Of a stretch of 64,000 nucleotides of DNA, positions 28,972-39,743 are shown in pieces. Origin of the DNA: Zooshikella harenae (GTDB taxonomy: Bacteria > Pseudomonadota > Gammaproteobacteria > Pseudomonadales > Zooshikellaceae); NCBI RefSeq assembly GCF_018837975.1, contig NZ_JAGSOY010000005.1, positions 102,116 through 166,115 of the forward strand, in the 5' to 3' direction. Made by a program: the position numbers and the translations under genes. Numbering within the stretch: position 1 is the first letter of the stretch; the number at the start of each line of letters is the position of its first letter. A model generated the notes under the pieces. It ran no database searches and was not told where the DNA came from. It saw only the letters and a list, made by a program, of their open reading frames with translations.

Positions 28972-30692
28972 GGAAGGTCAAGCAAACAGGGCCTTACCTG
29001 TGGCGCTTTCGTATTGTCGTGACTTGTTTGATGCTGGTGATGGGCGTCATTACCTGGCGTATTATTGATTTGCATGTCATAGATCGTCAGTTTCTGCAGG
29101 ATCAGGGCGACAAACGTACAGTACGTTATACCGAGATAGCTGCAACACGAGGCATTATCTTTGACCGAAATGGTGAACCACTTGCTGTTAGTACACCTGT
29201 TAAGTCTTTTTGGGGCAATCCAAAAGAACTTGTGGAGCACAAAGAGCGCTGGCCAGTGCTGGCAGATACCTTGGGCATTAAGCGTAAAACGCTAGCCAAG
29301 CGAGTCTTACGTAGTGCAGACAAAGAGTTTATTTATTTACGCCGTCATTTAACCCCTAAACAGGGAGGGAAGGTCGTAGCTCTGGATATTCCTGGCGTTT
29401 ATGCCATGGATGAGTTTCGTCGCTACTACCCTGCCAGTGAAGTTGTTGCTCACCTTATAGGTTTCACGAACATTGATGGTCAAGGGCAAGAAGGCATAGA
29501 GCTAGCGTACAGTGAATGGCTTGATGGCAAGCCTGGGAAGGTTCGCTTACTGAAAGATCGTCGTGGCCGTCTTATTGAACAAGCGCAGTCGATTAAAAGT
29601 GCTGAGCCTGGCAAAGAGTTAATGCTGAGCATTGATATGCGCATTCAGTATTATGCCTACCGCTCACTAAAAGAGGCGATTAAAGAAAATGAAGCTGATA
29701 GTGGCTCAGTTGTCGTCTTAGATGTTACGACGGGTGAAGTATTAGCGATGGTTAATAACCCGTCTTATAACCCCAATAATCGAAAAGGCGTGAAAGTTTC
29801 TGCGCTACGAAATCGTGCGGTGACAGATGTATTCGAGCCAGGCTCAACCATGAAAGCGTTTACTGTTGCTGCTGCCTTAGAAACTGGAAAATATACACCT
29901 GATACCAAAATTGATGTACGTCCAGGTTATATCATGGTTGGCCGTAAAACGGTGAAAGACCACCGAAATTATGGCGTCATTGATTTAACTACTGTACTGA
30001 CTAAATCAAGCAATGTGGGAACCACAAAAATCGCTCAGGATATTGGTGTCGAGCGGATATGGTCTTTACTCAGCCGTGTTGGGTTTGGGGAGTCTACAGG
30101 CGTTGGTTTTCCGGGGGAGCGAAGTGGCACTTTACCTGTTCATACAAAGTGGCGTCCAGTAGAGATTGCCACACTGTCTTATGGCTATGGTCTCTCTTCA
30201 ACACCACTTCAAGTCGCGCAAGCTTATATGGTACTCGCCTCAGGTGGTATTAAGCGTCCTATATCACTACTAAAAGTAGATGATCCTTCCAGAGTCGAAG
30301 CACAACAAGTTTTACCTAAAAAAGTAGCAAAACAAGTGGTGAGCATGTTGACCACCGTTATTGAGCGGGGAGGAACAGGAACGCGTGCCAAGGTAGATAG
30401 TTATACGGTGGCGGGAAAAACAGGCACTGTACATAAAGTGGGTGCACATGGTTATGAAGAGAAAAAGTATATGTCGATTTTTGCGGGTATGGCTCCAGCG
30501 TCAAATCCGCGTGTGGTAACAGTGGTGATGATTAACAACCCGAAAGCAGGAAAATATTATGGTGGTGCAGTTGCAGCCCCTATTTTTTCTAATGTAACAG
30601 CAGGTGCTTTGAGGATGCTAGGCGTTCCACCTGACAATATGCCTGCTGTTGCCAAACAAGAAGCTAAACCAGGGATCAAAGATAAGTCGTAA
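28968..30692 (+). CDS. ftsI: Septal peptidoglycan transpeptidase FtsI (PBP3)
   Basis: 574 residues. A membrane anchor (about 16-35) precedes a pedestal domain starting RGIIFDRNGEPLAVS. The transpeptidase domain has STMK with Ser293 and Lys296, SSN at 347-349 and KTGT at 484-487. It cross-links septal peptidoglycan with FtsW as glycosyltransferase partner and is the target of aztreonam-type beta-lactams. No sign of truncation. Confidence 0.98.
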   Translation: MRKVKQTGPYLWRFRIVVTCLMLVMGVITWRIIDLHVIDRQFLQDQGDKRTVRYTEIAATRGIIFDRNGEPLAVSTPVKSFWGNPKELVEHKERWPVLADTLGIKRKTLAKRVLRSADKEFIYLRRHLTPKQGGKVVALDIPGVYAMDEFRRYYPASEVVAHLIGFTNIDGQGQEGIELAYSEWLDGKPGKVRLLKDRRGRLIEQAQSIKSAEPGKELMLSIDMRIQYYAYRSLKEAIKENEADSGSVVVLDVTTGEVLAMVNNPSYNPNNRKGVKVSALRNRAVTDVFEPGSTMKAFTVAAALETGKYTPDTKIDVRPGYIMVGRKTVKDHRNYGVIDLTTVLTKSSNVGTTKIAQDIGVERIWSLLSRVGFGESTGVGFPGERSGTLPVHTKWRPVEIATLSYGYGLSSTPLQVAQAYMVLASGGIKRPISLLKVDDPSRVEAQQVLPKKVAKQVVSMLTTVIERGGTGTRAKVDSYTVAGKTGTVHKVGAHGYEEKKYMSIFAGMAPASNPRVVTVVMINNPKAGKYYGGAVAAPIFSNVTAGALRMLGVPPDNMPAVAKQEAKPGIKDKS

Positions 30693-30698
30693 AAGTAT

Positions 30699-32204
30699 AT
30701 GAATACGCAGCAAGTCGATCAAAAAACATGGTTGTTACAGGCACTATTATCAGGCTTTGATGTGGTTGTTGATGCGCATATCACGATAACAGGTATTGCG
30801 CTGGATAGCCGACAAGTGAAGCCTGGTGATTTATTTATAGCGTTGTCCGGTACTCGTGTAAATGGCCACCATTTTATTGCTCAAGCAATACAGCAAGGTG
30901 CGGTTGCGGTGTTGGCTGAGCCAAATAGTTCAGAAACATATGAACCGCATGATTATTCTATCCCTGTATTTTGGATGCATAATTTAAGTGCTCAAGCCGG
31001 TTACATTATTAGTCGTTATTTCCATAGCCCTAGTGAGCATATTCAGGTTATTGGCGTCACGGGCACTAATGGCAAAACATCGACATCTCATTTTATTGCC
31101 CAACTGTTTGGTGCGTTAAATATATCCGCAGGCGTTATGGGTACCTTGGGTTATGGCATGCTTGATGCCCTCAATGCCAGTGTCAATACCACGCCGAGTA
31201 GCTTAGTTATTCAGTCTCACCTCGCAGAGTTAGCGGCAAAAAAAGTCGCTTATTTAGCGATGGAGGCCTCATCTCATGGTGTGGAGCAAGGCAGGCTGCT
31301 GGGCTGTGAGTTTGAAACCATGATTTTTACAAATCTTAGTCGGGATCACTTAGATTTTCATGGCACGATGGAGGCTTATGCACAAAGCAAAGCCAAGCTT
31401 TTTGCATGGCCAGGTCTTAAGCATGCTGTTATTAATTTGGATGATGATTATGCCGCTTTTATAAAACACTTTGTGGATGAAGCGACAGAATTAGTCACTT
31501 ACAGCTTAAGGAATACCTCTGCAAATGTGTATGCAAGTCAGATCCAGTATTTACCTCAGGGCATTCAATGTTGGCTACATACACCTTGGGGTAGCTCTTT
31601 AGCCGATATTCCACTATTAGGTCATTTCAGCTTACAAAATGTATTAGCTGCAGTTGCTGCACTAGGTTGTCATGGACAACCTGTTGAACGAATAGTTGAT
31701 GCACTATCAACACTTAAAACTGTGCCTGGGCGGATGGAATATTTCGGTGAAGAAAAACAACCTACGGTTGTCGTAGATTATGCCCATACCCCTGATGCAC
31801 TTATACATTTACTGAAAGCAGTTCGCTTACATTCTCGTGGCAAAGTAGTGTGTGTTTTTGGCTGTGGTGGTGATAGAGATAAAGGAAAACGACCACTGAT
31901 GGCGAAAGCAGTGGCTCAGTATGCTGATGAATGTGTGGTGACCAGTGATAATCCGCGAAGTGAAAATCCTGATGCCATTATTGATGACATCATGCCAGGG
32001 TTTAAAAATTCTTTGGTTCAGGTTCATGTAGAAGCTGATCGAGCCAAAGCCATTCAAGAGGCTATTTTAACAGCAAAACCTGATGATATTGTTGTTGTGG
32101 CAGGTAAAGGTCATGAAGACTATCAGGAGGTTAGTGGTCAGCGTCATCCTTACAGTGATCTTGTGCAAGTGGCAAAAGTATTGAAGGAGTACGCTTATGA
32201 TTAA
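30699..32204 (+). CDS. murE: UDP-MurNAc-tripeptide synthetase MurE
   Basis: A 501-residue cytoplasmic Mur ligase adding the third stem-peptide residue. The ATP site is VTGTNGKTS, with the carbamylated-Lys region and SRDHLDFHGTMEAYAQSK in the centre. The C-terminal block TSDNPRSENPDAIIDDI contains DNPR, the motif for meso-diaminopimelate rather than lysine, so the cell wall is of the usual Gram-negative type. The ribosome site is weak; the gene starts 6 bp after ftsI. Confidence 0.97.
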   Translation: MNTQQVDQKTWLLQALLSGFDVVVDAHITITGIALDSRQVKPGDLFIALSGTRVNGHHFIAQAIQQGAVAVLAEPNSSETYEPHDYSIPVFWMHNLSAQAGYIISRYFHSPSEHIQVIGVTGTNGKTSTSHFIAQLFGALNISAGVMGTLGYGMLDALNASVNTTPSSLVIQSHLAELAAKKVAYLAMEASSHGVEQGRLLGCEFETMIFTNLSRDHLDFHGTMEAYAQSKAKLFAWPGLKHAVINLDDDYAAFIKHFVDEATELVTYSLRNTSANVYASQIQYLPQGIQCWLHTPWGSSLADIPLLGHFSLQNVLAAVAALGCHGQPVERIVDALSTLKTVPGRMEYFGEEKQPTVVVDYAHTPDALIHLLKAVRLHSRGKVVCVFGCGGDRDKGKRPLMAKAVAQYADECVVTSDNPRSENPDAIIDDIMPGFKNSLVQVHVEADRAKAIQEAILTAKPDDIVVVAGKGHEDYQEVSGQRHPYSDLVQVAKVLKEYAYD

Positions 32205-33567
32205 GCACTTGCACCTGTCGGATGTTATCTCCCAATTAGATGCTCAGTTGCATGGCCAGGATGTTGTGATAGGTAATGTTTCTACTGACACCCGGCAGTT
32301 GCAGCCTGGAGATATTTTTATTGCACTACAAGGACCAAATTTTAATGGCAATAATTTTGTAGCTTCTGCCTATGAAAAAGGGGCCAGTGCCGCCATTGTT
32401 AGCCAGGTTCAAACAAGTGTGCCAATCCCACAGCTATGTGTAGAGGATACACTACAGGCGTTGGGTAAATTAGCTGGGTTGAACCGGCTGCATTACTCAG
32501 GAAAATTGATTGCAGTTACAGGTAATAGTGGAAAAACCACGGTTAAGGAAATGCTCTCAGCCATATTGCGTAAGCAAGGCTCTGTGTTGGCAACTAAAGG
32601 TAACTTAAATAACGCAATTGGTGCACCACTAACGCTTTTACAGTTAACGGCTGATCAGCAATTTGCCATTATTGAGCTTGGCGCAAGTGAGGTCGGAGAA
32701 ATTGCTTATACCGCTGATTTAGCCAAGCCTGACGTTAGCATTATTACCAATGTGACGCGTGCGCATTTAGGTGGGTTTGGGACAGTTGAAAAAATAGCCC
32801 AGGCAAAAGCAGAAATTTTACATACCTTGCCAACCAATGGTGTTGCAATTCTCAATAAAAACGATGTGTTTTTTGAATACTGGCAAGCAGAAGCTTCATC
32901 GTGTCATGTTTTGTCCTTTGCGATTGATGATTGTGCGGCTGATCTAGAAGCAACGGCAATTGAGCCAATACCCAGTGGGGGGATTCATTTCAACTTGCGC
33001 TATCAGGCACAGGTGTTTCCTGTTGAACTCAAACTGGGAGGTAAGCATCAAGTCGCCAATGCACTAGCCGCTATTGCTGGGGCTATCGCTTTAGGTGTTG
33101 CAATGCCAATAATTATTAGTGCATTGGCAGAGGTTCAGCCTGTCCAAGGTAGGGGAAACCGGCTACCAGGAAAAAAGGGAGCCGTATTAATTGATGATAC
33201 ATATAATGCTAACCCAGGCTCTGTAAAGGCAGCTATTGATTTGCTTTCGCTACAGCCAGGTATGCGTATTTTGGTGTTAGGGGATTTAGCTGAGTTAGGC
33301 CAAGATGCTGAGGCTATTCATGTTGAGTTAGGTGATTATGCTCGAAAAATGGGTATTAATCATTTGTTAACGGTTGGCTCTTTAAGTCAACATACTGTGG
33401 CTAGTTTTGGTGAATGTGGGCATGGCTATACGGATAAACAAAATCTTATTGATGAGCTGCAAGGACTTTTAACAGATGAAACTACTGTTTTAGTTAAAGG
33501 GTCTCGCAGTGCAAAAATGGAAGATGTTGTTATGGCCTGTTTGGATAGGAATGATGGGAGTAATTAA
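32197..33567 (+). CDS. murF: UDP-MurNAc-pentapeptide synthetase MurF
   Basis: 456 residues. It adds D-Ala-D-Ala to the UDP-MurNAc-tripeptide. The N-terminal DTRQLQPGDIFIALQG, the ATP loop VTGNSGKTTVKEM and the central NNAIGAPLTLL, AHLGGFGTVEKIAQAK blocks are intact. GGAG seven bases upstream supports the ATG. Overlaps murE by 8 bp, implying coupling. Confidence 0.97.
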   Translation: MIKHLHLSDVISQLDAQLHGQDVVIGNVSTDTRQLQPGDIFIALQGPNFNGNNFVASAYEKGASAAIVSQVQTSVPIPQLCVEDTLQALGKLAGLNRLHYSGKLIAVTGNSGKTTVKEMLSAILRKQGSVLATKGNLNNAIGAPLTLLQLTADQQFAIIELGASEVGEIAYTADLAKPDVSIITNVTRAHLGGFGTVEKIAQAKAEILHTLPTNGVAILNKNDVFFEYWQAEASSCHVLSFAIDDCAADLEATAIEPIPSGGIHFNLRYQAQVFPVELKLGGKHQVANALAAIAGAIALGVAMPIIISALAEVQPVQGRGNRLPGKKGAVLIDDTYNANPGSVKAAIDLLSLQPGMRILVLGDLAELGQDAEAIHVELGDYARKMGINHLLTVGSLSQHTVASFGECGHGYTDKQNLIDELQGLLTDETTVLVKGSRSAKMEDVVMACLDRNDGSN

Positions 33568-33570
33568 TAA

Positions 33571-34653
33571 ATGCTGTTGTGGTTGGCGGAATTTCTAGCG
33601 CAGTATGAAAGCAGTTTTACCGTTTTTCAGTATTTAACATTTAGGGCCATTTTAGGGGTGTTGACATCTTTAGGGTTAGCGCTTTGGTTGGGACCAAAAT
33701 TGATTAAACAACTGACACATTATCAAATTGGCCAGTCTGTCAGAGATGATGGACCTCAGTCGCACTTGAGCAAGGCAGGGACCCCTACCATGGGAGGGGC
33801 CTTAATTCTTGTTGCGATTGCTATCAGTACTTTGTTATGGGGGGATCTGGGTAATCGTTATGTGTGGGTGGTATTAAGCGTTACATTAATTTTTGGAGCT
33901 GTTGGCTGGGTTGATGACTACCGGAAAGTAATTGAAAAAAATTCGCGAGGGTTACCCGCCCGCTGGAAATATTTTTGGCAGTCAGTGGGTGGTCTTGGGG
34001 CTGCAATTTTTTTATTTAAGACTGCTCCTTCAGCAGCAGAAGTTGAGTTGATCGTGCCATTTTTTAAAGAAGTGGCTTTGGATATTGGCATTTTTTATAT
34101 CGTACTGACGTATTTTGTGATTGTTGGTAGCAGCAACGCGGTGAACCTTACAGATGGGTTAGATGGGCTGGCGATTATGCCCACCGTTATGGTTGGTAGT
34201 GCTTTAGGTATTTTTGCATATTTAAGTGGCCATATTGGTTTTGCAGATTATTTACATATTCCTTATATCGCAGGTGCAGGTGAACTTGTTGTTTTTTGTT
34301 CTGCCTTAGTGGGGGCTGGGTTAGGTTTTTTATGGTTTAACACATATCCAGCTCAGGTTTTTATGGGAGATGTTGGTGCACTTTCATTAGGGGCTGCACT
34401 TGGGGTTATTGCAGTAATTGTTCGTCAGGAAATCGTATTATTTATTATGGGTGGCATCTTCGTCATGGAGACTGTTTCCGTTATTTTGCAAGTAGGTTCC
34501 TATAAATTGACGGGACGACGAATTTTCCGAATGGCACCCTTGCATCATCATTTTGAATTAAAAGGCTGGCCTGAACCTCGTGTTATTGTTCGCTTTTGGA
34601 TTATCACATTGATTTTAGTGTTAATTGGTTTAGCTACTTTGAAACTGCGGTAA
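33571..34653 (+). CDS. mraY: MraY, phospho-MurNAc-pentapeptide translocase
   Basis: A 360-residue inner-membrane enzyme with about ten hydrophobic segments. It moves phospho-MurNAc-pentapeptide to undecaprenyl phosphate, making lipid I. Signature blocks are [13 protein letters not shown], the aspartate pair in [24 protein letters not shown], and the histidine cluster [12 protein letters not shown]. Length equals the E. coli enzyme. Confidence 0.98.
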   Translation: MLLWLAEFLAQYESSFTVFQYLTFRAILGVLTSLGLALWLGPKLIKQLTHYQIGQSVRDDGPQSHLSKAGTPTMGGALILVAIAISTLLWGDLGNRYVWVVLSVTLIFGAVGWVDDYRKVIEKNSRGLPARWKYFWQSVGGLGAAIFLFKTAPSAAEVELIVPFFKEVALDIGIFYIVLTYFVIVGSSNAVNLTDGLDGLAIMPTVMVGSALGIFAYLSGHIGFADYLHIPYIAGAGELVVFCSALVGAGLGFLWFNTYPAQVFMGDVGALSLGAALGVIAVIVRQEIVLFIMGGIFVMETVSVILQVGSYKLTGRRIFRMAPLHHHFELKGWPEPRVIVRFWIITLILVLIGLATLKLR

Positions 34654-34654
34654 T

Positions 34655-36034
34655 ATGAGCATGAAAAAACAGCAGAGCTTAATTGCTTCTGATCAGCTTC
34701 GCGTCATTGTCGGTTTGGGTAAAACCGGATTGGCGTGTGCTCGTTTTTTGCAGCAACAAGGTATTAAATTTATTGTTGTTGATAGTAGGGAGTCGCCACC
34801 TGAGTTAGCTGTATTTAGAGCAGAATTTCCTTTAATACAGGTTTATCTTGGCGGAATTCCTGAAGAGGTTTTGTCGCGGGCAGCTGAACTAATTGTAAGC
34901 CCTGGTGTACCACTTACTGAACCCGCTATCGCTAATGCTAAAGCAAAAGGTGTTCGGGTTATTGGTGATATTGAATTATTCGGTTATTACTGTGAAAAAC
35001 CAATTATTGCGATAACAGGTTCCAATGGAAAGAGTACTGTCACCACTATGATGGGTGACATGTGTAAAGCAGCGGGTTTAAAAACAGGCGTAGGAGGAAA
35101 TTTAGGCGTCCCTGCGCTATCTCTTTTAGCTCATGGTTTCGATATTTTTGTTCTAGAATTGTCAAGCTTTCAGTTGGAAACAGTTGATACGTTTTCACCT
35201 GCGGTAAGCACTATTTTAAATATCAGTCCAGATCATATGGACCGCTATCCTTCGCTGATGGCTTATCACCAAGCAAAACAAAAAATCTATCGTAATTGCA
35301 AAGCTGCAGTAAGTAATAAAGATGATGCTTTAACCCAGCCTCTACTTCCACAACATATACCGCATGTTACGTTTACCCTGCATGAACCTGACTTAAAAGA
35401 GTTTGGAATTATTGAAGATAGTACTGTTGGGGGAACATTTTTAGCGAAGGGACAAGAACGGCTGTTAGATACGCGTGAGTTGAAGATTGTAGGACATCAT
35501 AATTATGCGAATGCACTTGCGGCATTTGCCCTTGGTTTCCAAGTTGGTTTACCAGTAGAAGCTATGTGCTCGGCATTAAGAGAGTATAAAGGTCTTCCAC
35601 ACCGTTGTGAGTGGGTTGCAGAAAAAAATACAGTCATATTTATCAATGACTCAAAAGCAACAAACGTGGGCGCTGCATCAGCGGCATTAGAAGGTATTGG
35701 TTCCGAAATAACTGGGAAAATAATACTTATTGTTGGTGGCGACGGCAAAAATGCAGATTTTGATATTTTAGGTGATTTATTTAATCAATATTGCCGATAT
35801 CTGGTGGCAATAGGACGTGATGCTAAACCGCTTCTTGCTGTGGGTCGGTCAGCAGGTATTCCAGGTGAAGAACATGATTCATTGCAGAGTGCTGTCTTTA
35901 GGGCAGCTGAAATGGCCCAGCCTGGGGATGTTGTTTTATTATCCCCTGCCTGTGCCAGTTTAGATATGTTTGCAAATTATGAGGCTCGCGGTAATGAGTT
36001 TTGTCAATGGGTCAGGGAGTTAGTGAATGACTAA
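34655..36034 (+). CDS. murD: UDP-MurNAc-L-Ala:D-Glu ligase MurD
   Basis: 459 residues. It adds D-glutamate to UDP-MurNAc-L-alanine. The N-terminal Rossmann part starts VIVGLGKTGLACARFL. The ATP loop is ITGSNGKSTVTTM, followed by NISPDHMDRYPS, and INDSKATN and LLSPACASLDMFANYEARG lie in the C-terminal half. The start at 34655 is one base after the mraY stop and lacks a strong ribosome site, so reinitiation is likely. Confidence 0.97.
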   Translation: MSMKKQQSLIASDQLRVIVGLGKTGLACARFLQQQGIKFIVVDSRESPPELAVFRAEFPLIQVYLGGIPEEVLSRAAELIVSPGVPLTEPAIANAKAKGVRVIGDIELFGYYCEKPIIAITGSNGKSTVTTMMGDMCKAAGLKTGVGGNLGVPALSLLAHGFDIFVLELSSFQLETVDTFSPAVSTILNISPDHMDRYPSLMAYHQAKQKIYRNCKAAVSNKDDALTQPLLPQHIPHVTFTLHEPDLKEFGIIEDSTVGGTFLAKGQERLLDTRELKIVGHHNYANALAAFALGFQVGLPVEAMCSALREYKGLPHRCEWVAEKNTVIFINDSKATNVGAASAALEGIGSEITGKIILIVGGDGKNADFDILGDLFNQYCRYLVAIGRDAKPLLAVGRSAGIPGEEHDSLQSAVFRAAEMAQPGDVVLLSPACASLDMFANYEARGNEFCQWVRELVND

Positions 36035-37205
36035 ATCCTGGTGGCCTTGGATATCAAAAAATAATGTTGCTATGGCTTATGATTTACCTCTAGTCGTAGC
36101 CTCAATTATGTTGATTGCCACAGGGCTGGTTATGGTGACGTCTGCATCTACAGAAATTGCCTACAGCCAGTATGATGATGTTTTTTATTTTTGTATCAGG
36201 CAGTTGCTTTATTTAAGCGTCAGTTTTGTGATGGTAATAAGCGTTTTAATGGTGCCAATGAGCTGGTGGGAAAGCAAAGGCTGGTTATTGTTTTTAAGTT
36301 CACTATTGATGTTATCAGCCGTGTTACTGGTTGGTCGTGAAATTAATGGTAGTAAGCGCTGGGTGAGCTTGGGTATTGCTAACTTTCAACCTTCTGAATT
36401 AGCGAAAGTATTTATCATTATTTATTTAGCGGGTTACTTAGTACGACGCCAGGAAGAAGTTCGCCAACGCTGGTCAGGCTTTTTAAAGCCGATGTGTTTA
36501 TTGGCTTTAGTTGTCTTTTTACTTTTATTAGAGCCTGATTTTGGTGCTGCTGTCGTGTTGATAAGTGCTGTTGTTGGCATGTTATTTTTGGCTGGGGTGA
36601 AACTGTCGCACTTTATTTTAATGCTGATGGCATGTGGTGGTGCTGTTGCTTTAATGGCGTTTTCACAAGCATATAGGCTACAACGATTAACAACCTATAT
36701 TGACCCTTGGGCACATCAATTTGATAGTGGTTATCAGTTAACTCAGGCATTAATTGCATTTGGACGAGGTGAATGGTTCGGTGTTGGGCTAGGTAATAGT
36801 ATTCAAAAACTGTTTTATTTACCGGAAGCGCATACCGACTTTGTATTTGCTGTGTTAGCAGAAGAGTTTGGTTTAATTGGGGCACTGTTTGTCGTATTTA
36901 TGCTGGTTTTTGTTGCCTGGCGTGCTTTGTGTATTGGAGTAGAAGCAGAGCGTGAAAACAGTTTATTTTCTGCCTATATAGCTTATGGGTTAGGTTTACT
37001 TCTTGGCATGCAGGCATTAATTAATATTGGAGTAAATACAGGATTATTGCCAACTAAAGGGTTAACACTGCCATTGTTGAGTTATGGTGGTAGTAGTTTA
37101 TTGGTGAGTTGTATGGCTGTTGCATTTCTGTTGCGTATCGATTTTGAAACACGAAGGTCTAGAGCTTCTGTTAAGTCTAAAAGCAGGAGTAAACGCCGTG
37201 AGTGA
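36027..37205 (+). CDS. ftsW: FtsW, septal peptidoglycan glycosyltransferase (SEDS)
   Basis: A 392-residue SEDS-family protein with about ten membrane segments that polymerises lipid II at the septum together with FtsI. Family blocks: GSKRWVSLGIANFQPSELAKVF, LLLEPDFGAAVVL (catalytic Asp), PEAHTDFVFAVLAEEFG and GLLPTKGLTLPLLSYGGSS. It overlaps murD by 8 bp and murG by 8 bp. The basic C-terminal tail is cytoplasmic. Confidence 0.97.
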   Translation: MTKSWWPWISKNNVAMAYDLPLVVASIMLIATGLVMVTSASTEIAYSQYDDVFYFCIRQLLYLSVSFVMVISVLMVPMSWWESKGWLLFLSSLLMLSAVLLVGREINGSKRWVSLGIANFQPSELAKVFIIIYLAGYLVRRQEEVRQRWSGFLKPMCLLALVVFLLLLEPDFGAAVVLISAVVGMLFLAGVKLSHFILMLMACGGAVALMAFSQAYRLQRLTTYIDPWAHQFDSGYQLTQALIAFGRGEWFGVGLGNSIQKLFYLPEAHTDFVFAVLAEEFGLIGALFVVFMLVFVAWRALCIGVEAERENSLFSAYIAYGLGLLLGMQALINIGVNTGLLPTKGLTLPLLSYGGSSLLVSCMAVAFLLRIDFETRRSRASVKSKSRSKRRE

Positions 37206-38283
37206 ACAAAAAACATTTGTGATTATGGCAGGGGGGACAGGTGGACATATATTTCCTGCGCTGGCAACTGCGCGGCAATTATTAGCTCAAGGCCATAGTG
37301 TTCACTGGTTTGGTACACCTAACAGTATGGAAGCTGACTTGATAACAAAAGAAGAAATTCCCATGACATTAATCGATGTTGGGGGGCTTCGGGGTAAAGG
37401 AATTCAGCGATGGGTTAAAGCGCCACTCATGGTTACTAAAGCGATTTGTTTGGCGAAATCTCACTTAAGGAGCCTGAAGCCACACTGTGTTTTAGGCATG
37501 GGGGGGTATGTTGCAGGACCTGGAGGGGTAGCGGCTAAATTACTTGGTATTCCTCTAGTTATCCATGAACAAAATGCAATTGCTGGATTTACAAACCGTT
37601 TGTTATCACGAATTGCTACGCGTGTACTTGAAGCATTTCCAGGTACATTTTCAAGTTTACATAAAGTTTATTGTACGGGTAATCCAGTAAGAAAGAATAT
37701 TGTTAATCTGGAAGAAGTACATAAAAAAGAGGGTAGTGAGCATCCTTTTAGACTGCTTGTATTGGGTGGTAGTTTAGGGGCTGTTGCAATTAATGAAGTC
37801 ATGCCATCTGTCATTGCAGAACTACAACAGAAGATGACGATTGATATTTGGCATCAGACAGGTAAAAAAAATCTGACACAAACTCAGGCACTATATAAAC
37901 AGCATGGTGTGGCAGGAAAAATTGAGGCGTTTATTGAGGATATGGGAGCTGCCTATCAGTGGGCTGATCTTGTTGTATGTCGTGCTGGGGCATTAACAAT
38001 TGCTGAAGTGGCTAATGCTGGCGTCCCCTCAATTTTAGTTCCTTTTCCTTATGCGGTTGATGATCATCAGACAAAAAATGCACATTATTTGGTTAATCAT
38101 GGTGCTGCTGAGTTAGTTATGCAGCAAGCATTTACGAAAGATCATGTACAATTTTTATTAACACAGCTCATGACAAATAGAGAACGTTTGACTCAAATGG
38201 CTACTGCTGCCTATTCGTTAGCCAGGCCGGATGCGACAAATGAAGTGGTAGAGCATTGCTTGGAGGTTGTAAAAGGTGGCTAG
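37198..38283 (+). CDS. murG: MurG, lipid II-forming GlcNAc transferase
   Basis: 361 residues, GT28 family, peripheral to the inner membrane. It adds GlcNAc to lipid I. GGTGGH lies at residues 12-17, [15 protein letters not shown] and [12 protein letters not shown] follow, and the UDP-GlcNAc site includes [13 protein letters not shown]. The start is GTG at 37198, with AGGAG eight bases upstream; an open frame further back over ftsW is not used. Confidence 0.97.
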   Translation: MSEQKTFVIMAGGTGGHIFPALATARQLLAQGHSVHWFGTPNSMEADLITKEEIPMTLIDVGGLRGKGIQRWVKAPLMVTKAICLAKSHLRSLKPHCVLGMGGYVAGPGGVAAKLLGIPLVIHEQNAIAGFTNRLLSRIATRVLEAFPGTFSSLHKVYCTGNPVRKNIVNLEEVHKKEGSEHPFRLLVLGGSLGAVAINEVMPSVIAELQQKMTIDIWHQTGKKNLTQTQALYKQHGVAGKIEAFIEDMGAAYQWADLVVCRAGALTIAEVANAGVPSILVPFPYAVDDHQTKNAHYLVNHGAAELVMQQAFTKDHVQFLLTQLMTNRERLTQMATAAYSLARPDATNEVVEHCLEVVKGG

Positions 38284-39736
38284 TACGTTATTAAGTAAAC
38301 CAGTTCCAATGTTTGCTATTCCAGAAATGCGCAGAATAAAGCGTATACATTTTGTTGGAATTGGTGGTGTGGGTATGTGTGGTATTGCTGAGGTTTTGCT
38401 CAACCAAGGGTACGAAATTTCAGGATCTGATATTAAGTCTTCAGCAACAGTAGAGCACTTACAACAGTTAGGTGTTGAAATAGCAATTGGTCACCACCAG
38501 AAGAATATTGTGAGTGCAGATGTTGTTGTTGTTTCAAGTGCAGTCGCAGCAAATAATCCCGAAGTGATTGCTGCAAAAGAGTCTCGCATTCCAATTGTTC
38601 CCAGAGCAGAAATGCTAGCAGAGTTAATGCGTTATCGACATGGAATTGCGGTGGCCGGAACACATGGAAAAACAACTACAACCAGCTTAGTGGCATCAGT
38701 ACTTGCAGAGGGAGGCCTTGATCCTACTTTTATTATCGGAGGAAAATTAAACTCGGCAGGTACCAATGCTCAATTAGGTGCAAGCCGCTACCTGGTTGCA
38801 GAAGCTGATGAGTCAGATGCATCTTTTTTACATTTGCAGCCAATGATTGCTGTGGTAACAAATATTGATGCAGACCATATGTCAACCTATGAAGGTGACT
38901 TTGAAAAACTAAAGAAAACCTTTATCGATTTCTTACATAATCTGCCATTTTATGGATTGGCCGTATTGTGTACGGATGATCCTGTTGTACAGGAAATACT
39001 ACCACTGGTTAAGCGACCAACGATTACCTATGGTTGTGCAGAGGGTGCAGATTATCAGGCGGTGAACATAAAGCAAGATGGACAAAAAACGAGCTTTACA
39101 GCTGTGTGTCCTTCTGGAAAGTCGCTTGATATTTGTCTGAATATGCCTGGTAGACATAATGTATTAAATGCACTTGCAACCATTGCTATTGCTCAGGATG
39201 AAGGTATTGCTGATGAAGATATTTGTCATGCGCTGATGCAATTTCAGGGGGTTGGTAGACGCTTTCAAATATATGGCAATTATCCTGTGCGTGATGGTGA
39301 AGTTATGCTGGTTGATGATTATGGCCACCATCCGCGAGAAGTGTTGGCAACTATTAATGCAATACGAAATGGTTGGCCAGAAAAACGCTTAGTGATGATT
39401 TATCAGCCTCACCGTTTTTCTCGAACGCGTGATTTATATGAGGATTTTGTTGACGTTTTATCTGAAGTTGACGTTTTGTTGCTAATGGAAGTTTACGCTG
39501 CAGGCGAAAAAACAATTCCTGGGGCAGACAGTAGAAGCTTATGTCGAAGTATTCGTCAACGAGGAAAAGTAGAACCAATTTATGTTAAGCAGCGAGAAAA
39601 TATTGCTTCAATATTAGAAGACGTGTTGTTGCCAGGTGATATTGTTATAACACAAGGAGCTGGGGATATTGGAGGTCTTGCGAGCGAATTAGCACAGCAA
39701 AATTTATTCGTTGGACAGGCAAAAAATAGAGAGTAA
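38276..39736 (+). CDS. murC: UDP-MurNAc:L-alanine ligase MurC
   Basis: 486 residues. First Mur ligase, adding L-alanine. [18 protein letters not shown] begins the UDP-binding domain, [10 protein letters not shown] is the ATP loop, [14 protein letters not shown] and NIDADHM lie centrally, and [14 protein letters not shown] in the C-terminal domain. The GTG start at 38276 has GGAGG nine bases upstream and overlaps murG by 8 bp. Confidence 0.97.
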   Translation: MASTLLSKPVPMFAIPEMRRIKRIHFVGIGGVGMCGIAEVLLNQGYEISGSDIKSSATVEHLQQLGVEIAIGHHQKNIVSADVVVVSSAVAANNPEVIAAKESRIPIVPRAEMLAELMRYRHGIAVAGTHGKTTTTSLVASVLAEGGLDPTFIIGGKLNSAGTNAQLGASRYLVAEADESDASFLHLQPMIAVVTNIDADHMSTYEGDFEKLKKTFIDFLHNLPFYGLAVLCTDDPVVQEILPLVKRPTITYGCAEGADYQAVNIKQDGQKTSFTAVCPSGKSLDICLNMPGRHNVLNALATIAIAQDEGIADEDICHALMQFQGVGRRFQIYGNYPVRDGEVMLVDDYGHHPREVLATINAIRNGWPEKRLVMIYQPHRFSRTRDLYEDFVDVLSEVDVLLLMEVYAAGEKTIPGADSRSLCRSIRQRGKVEPIYVKQRENIASILEDVLLPGDIVITQGAGDIGGLASELAQQNLFVGQAKNRE

Positions 39737-39743
39737 TGTGGCG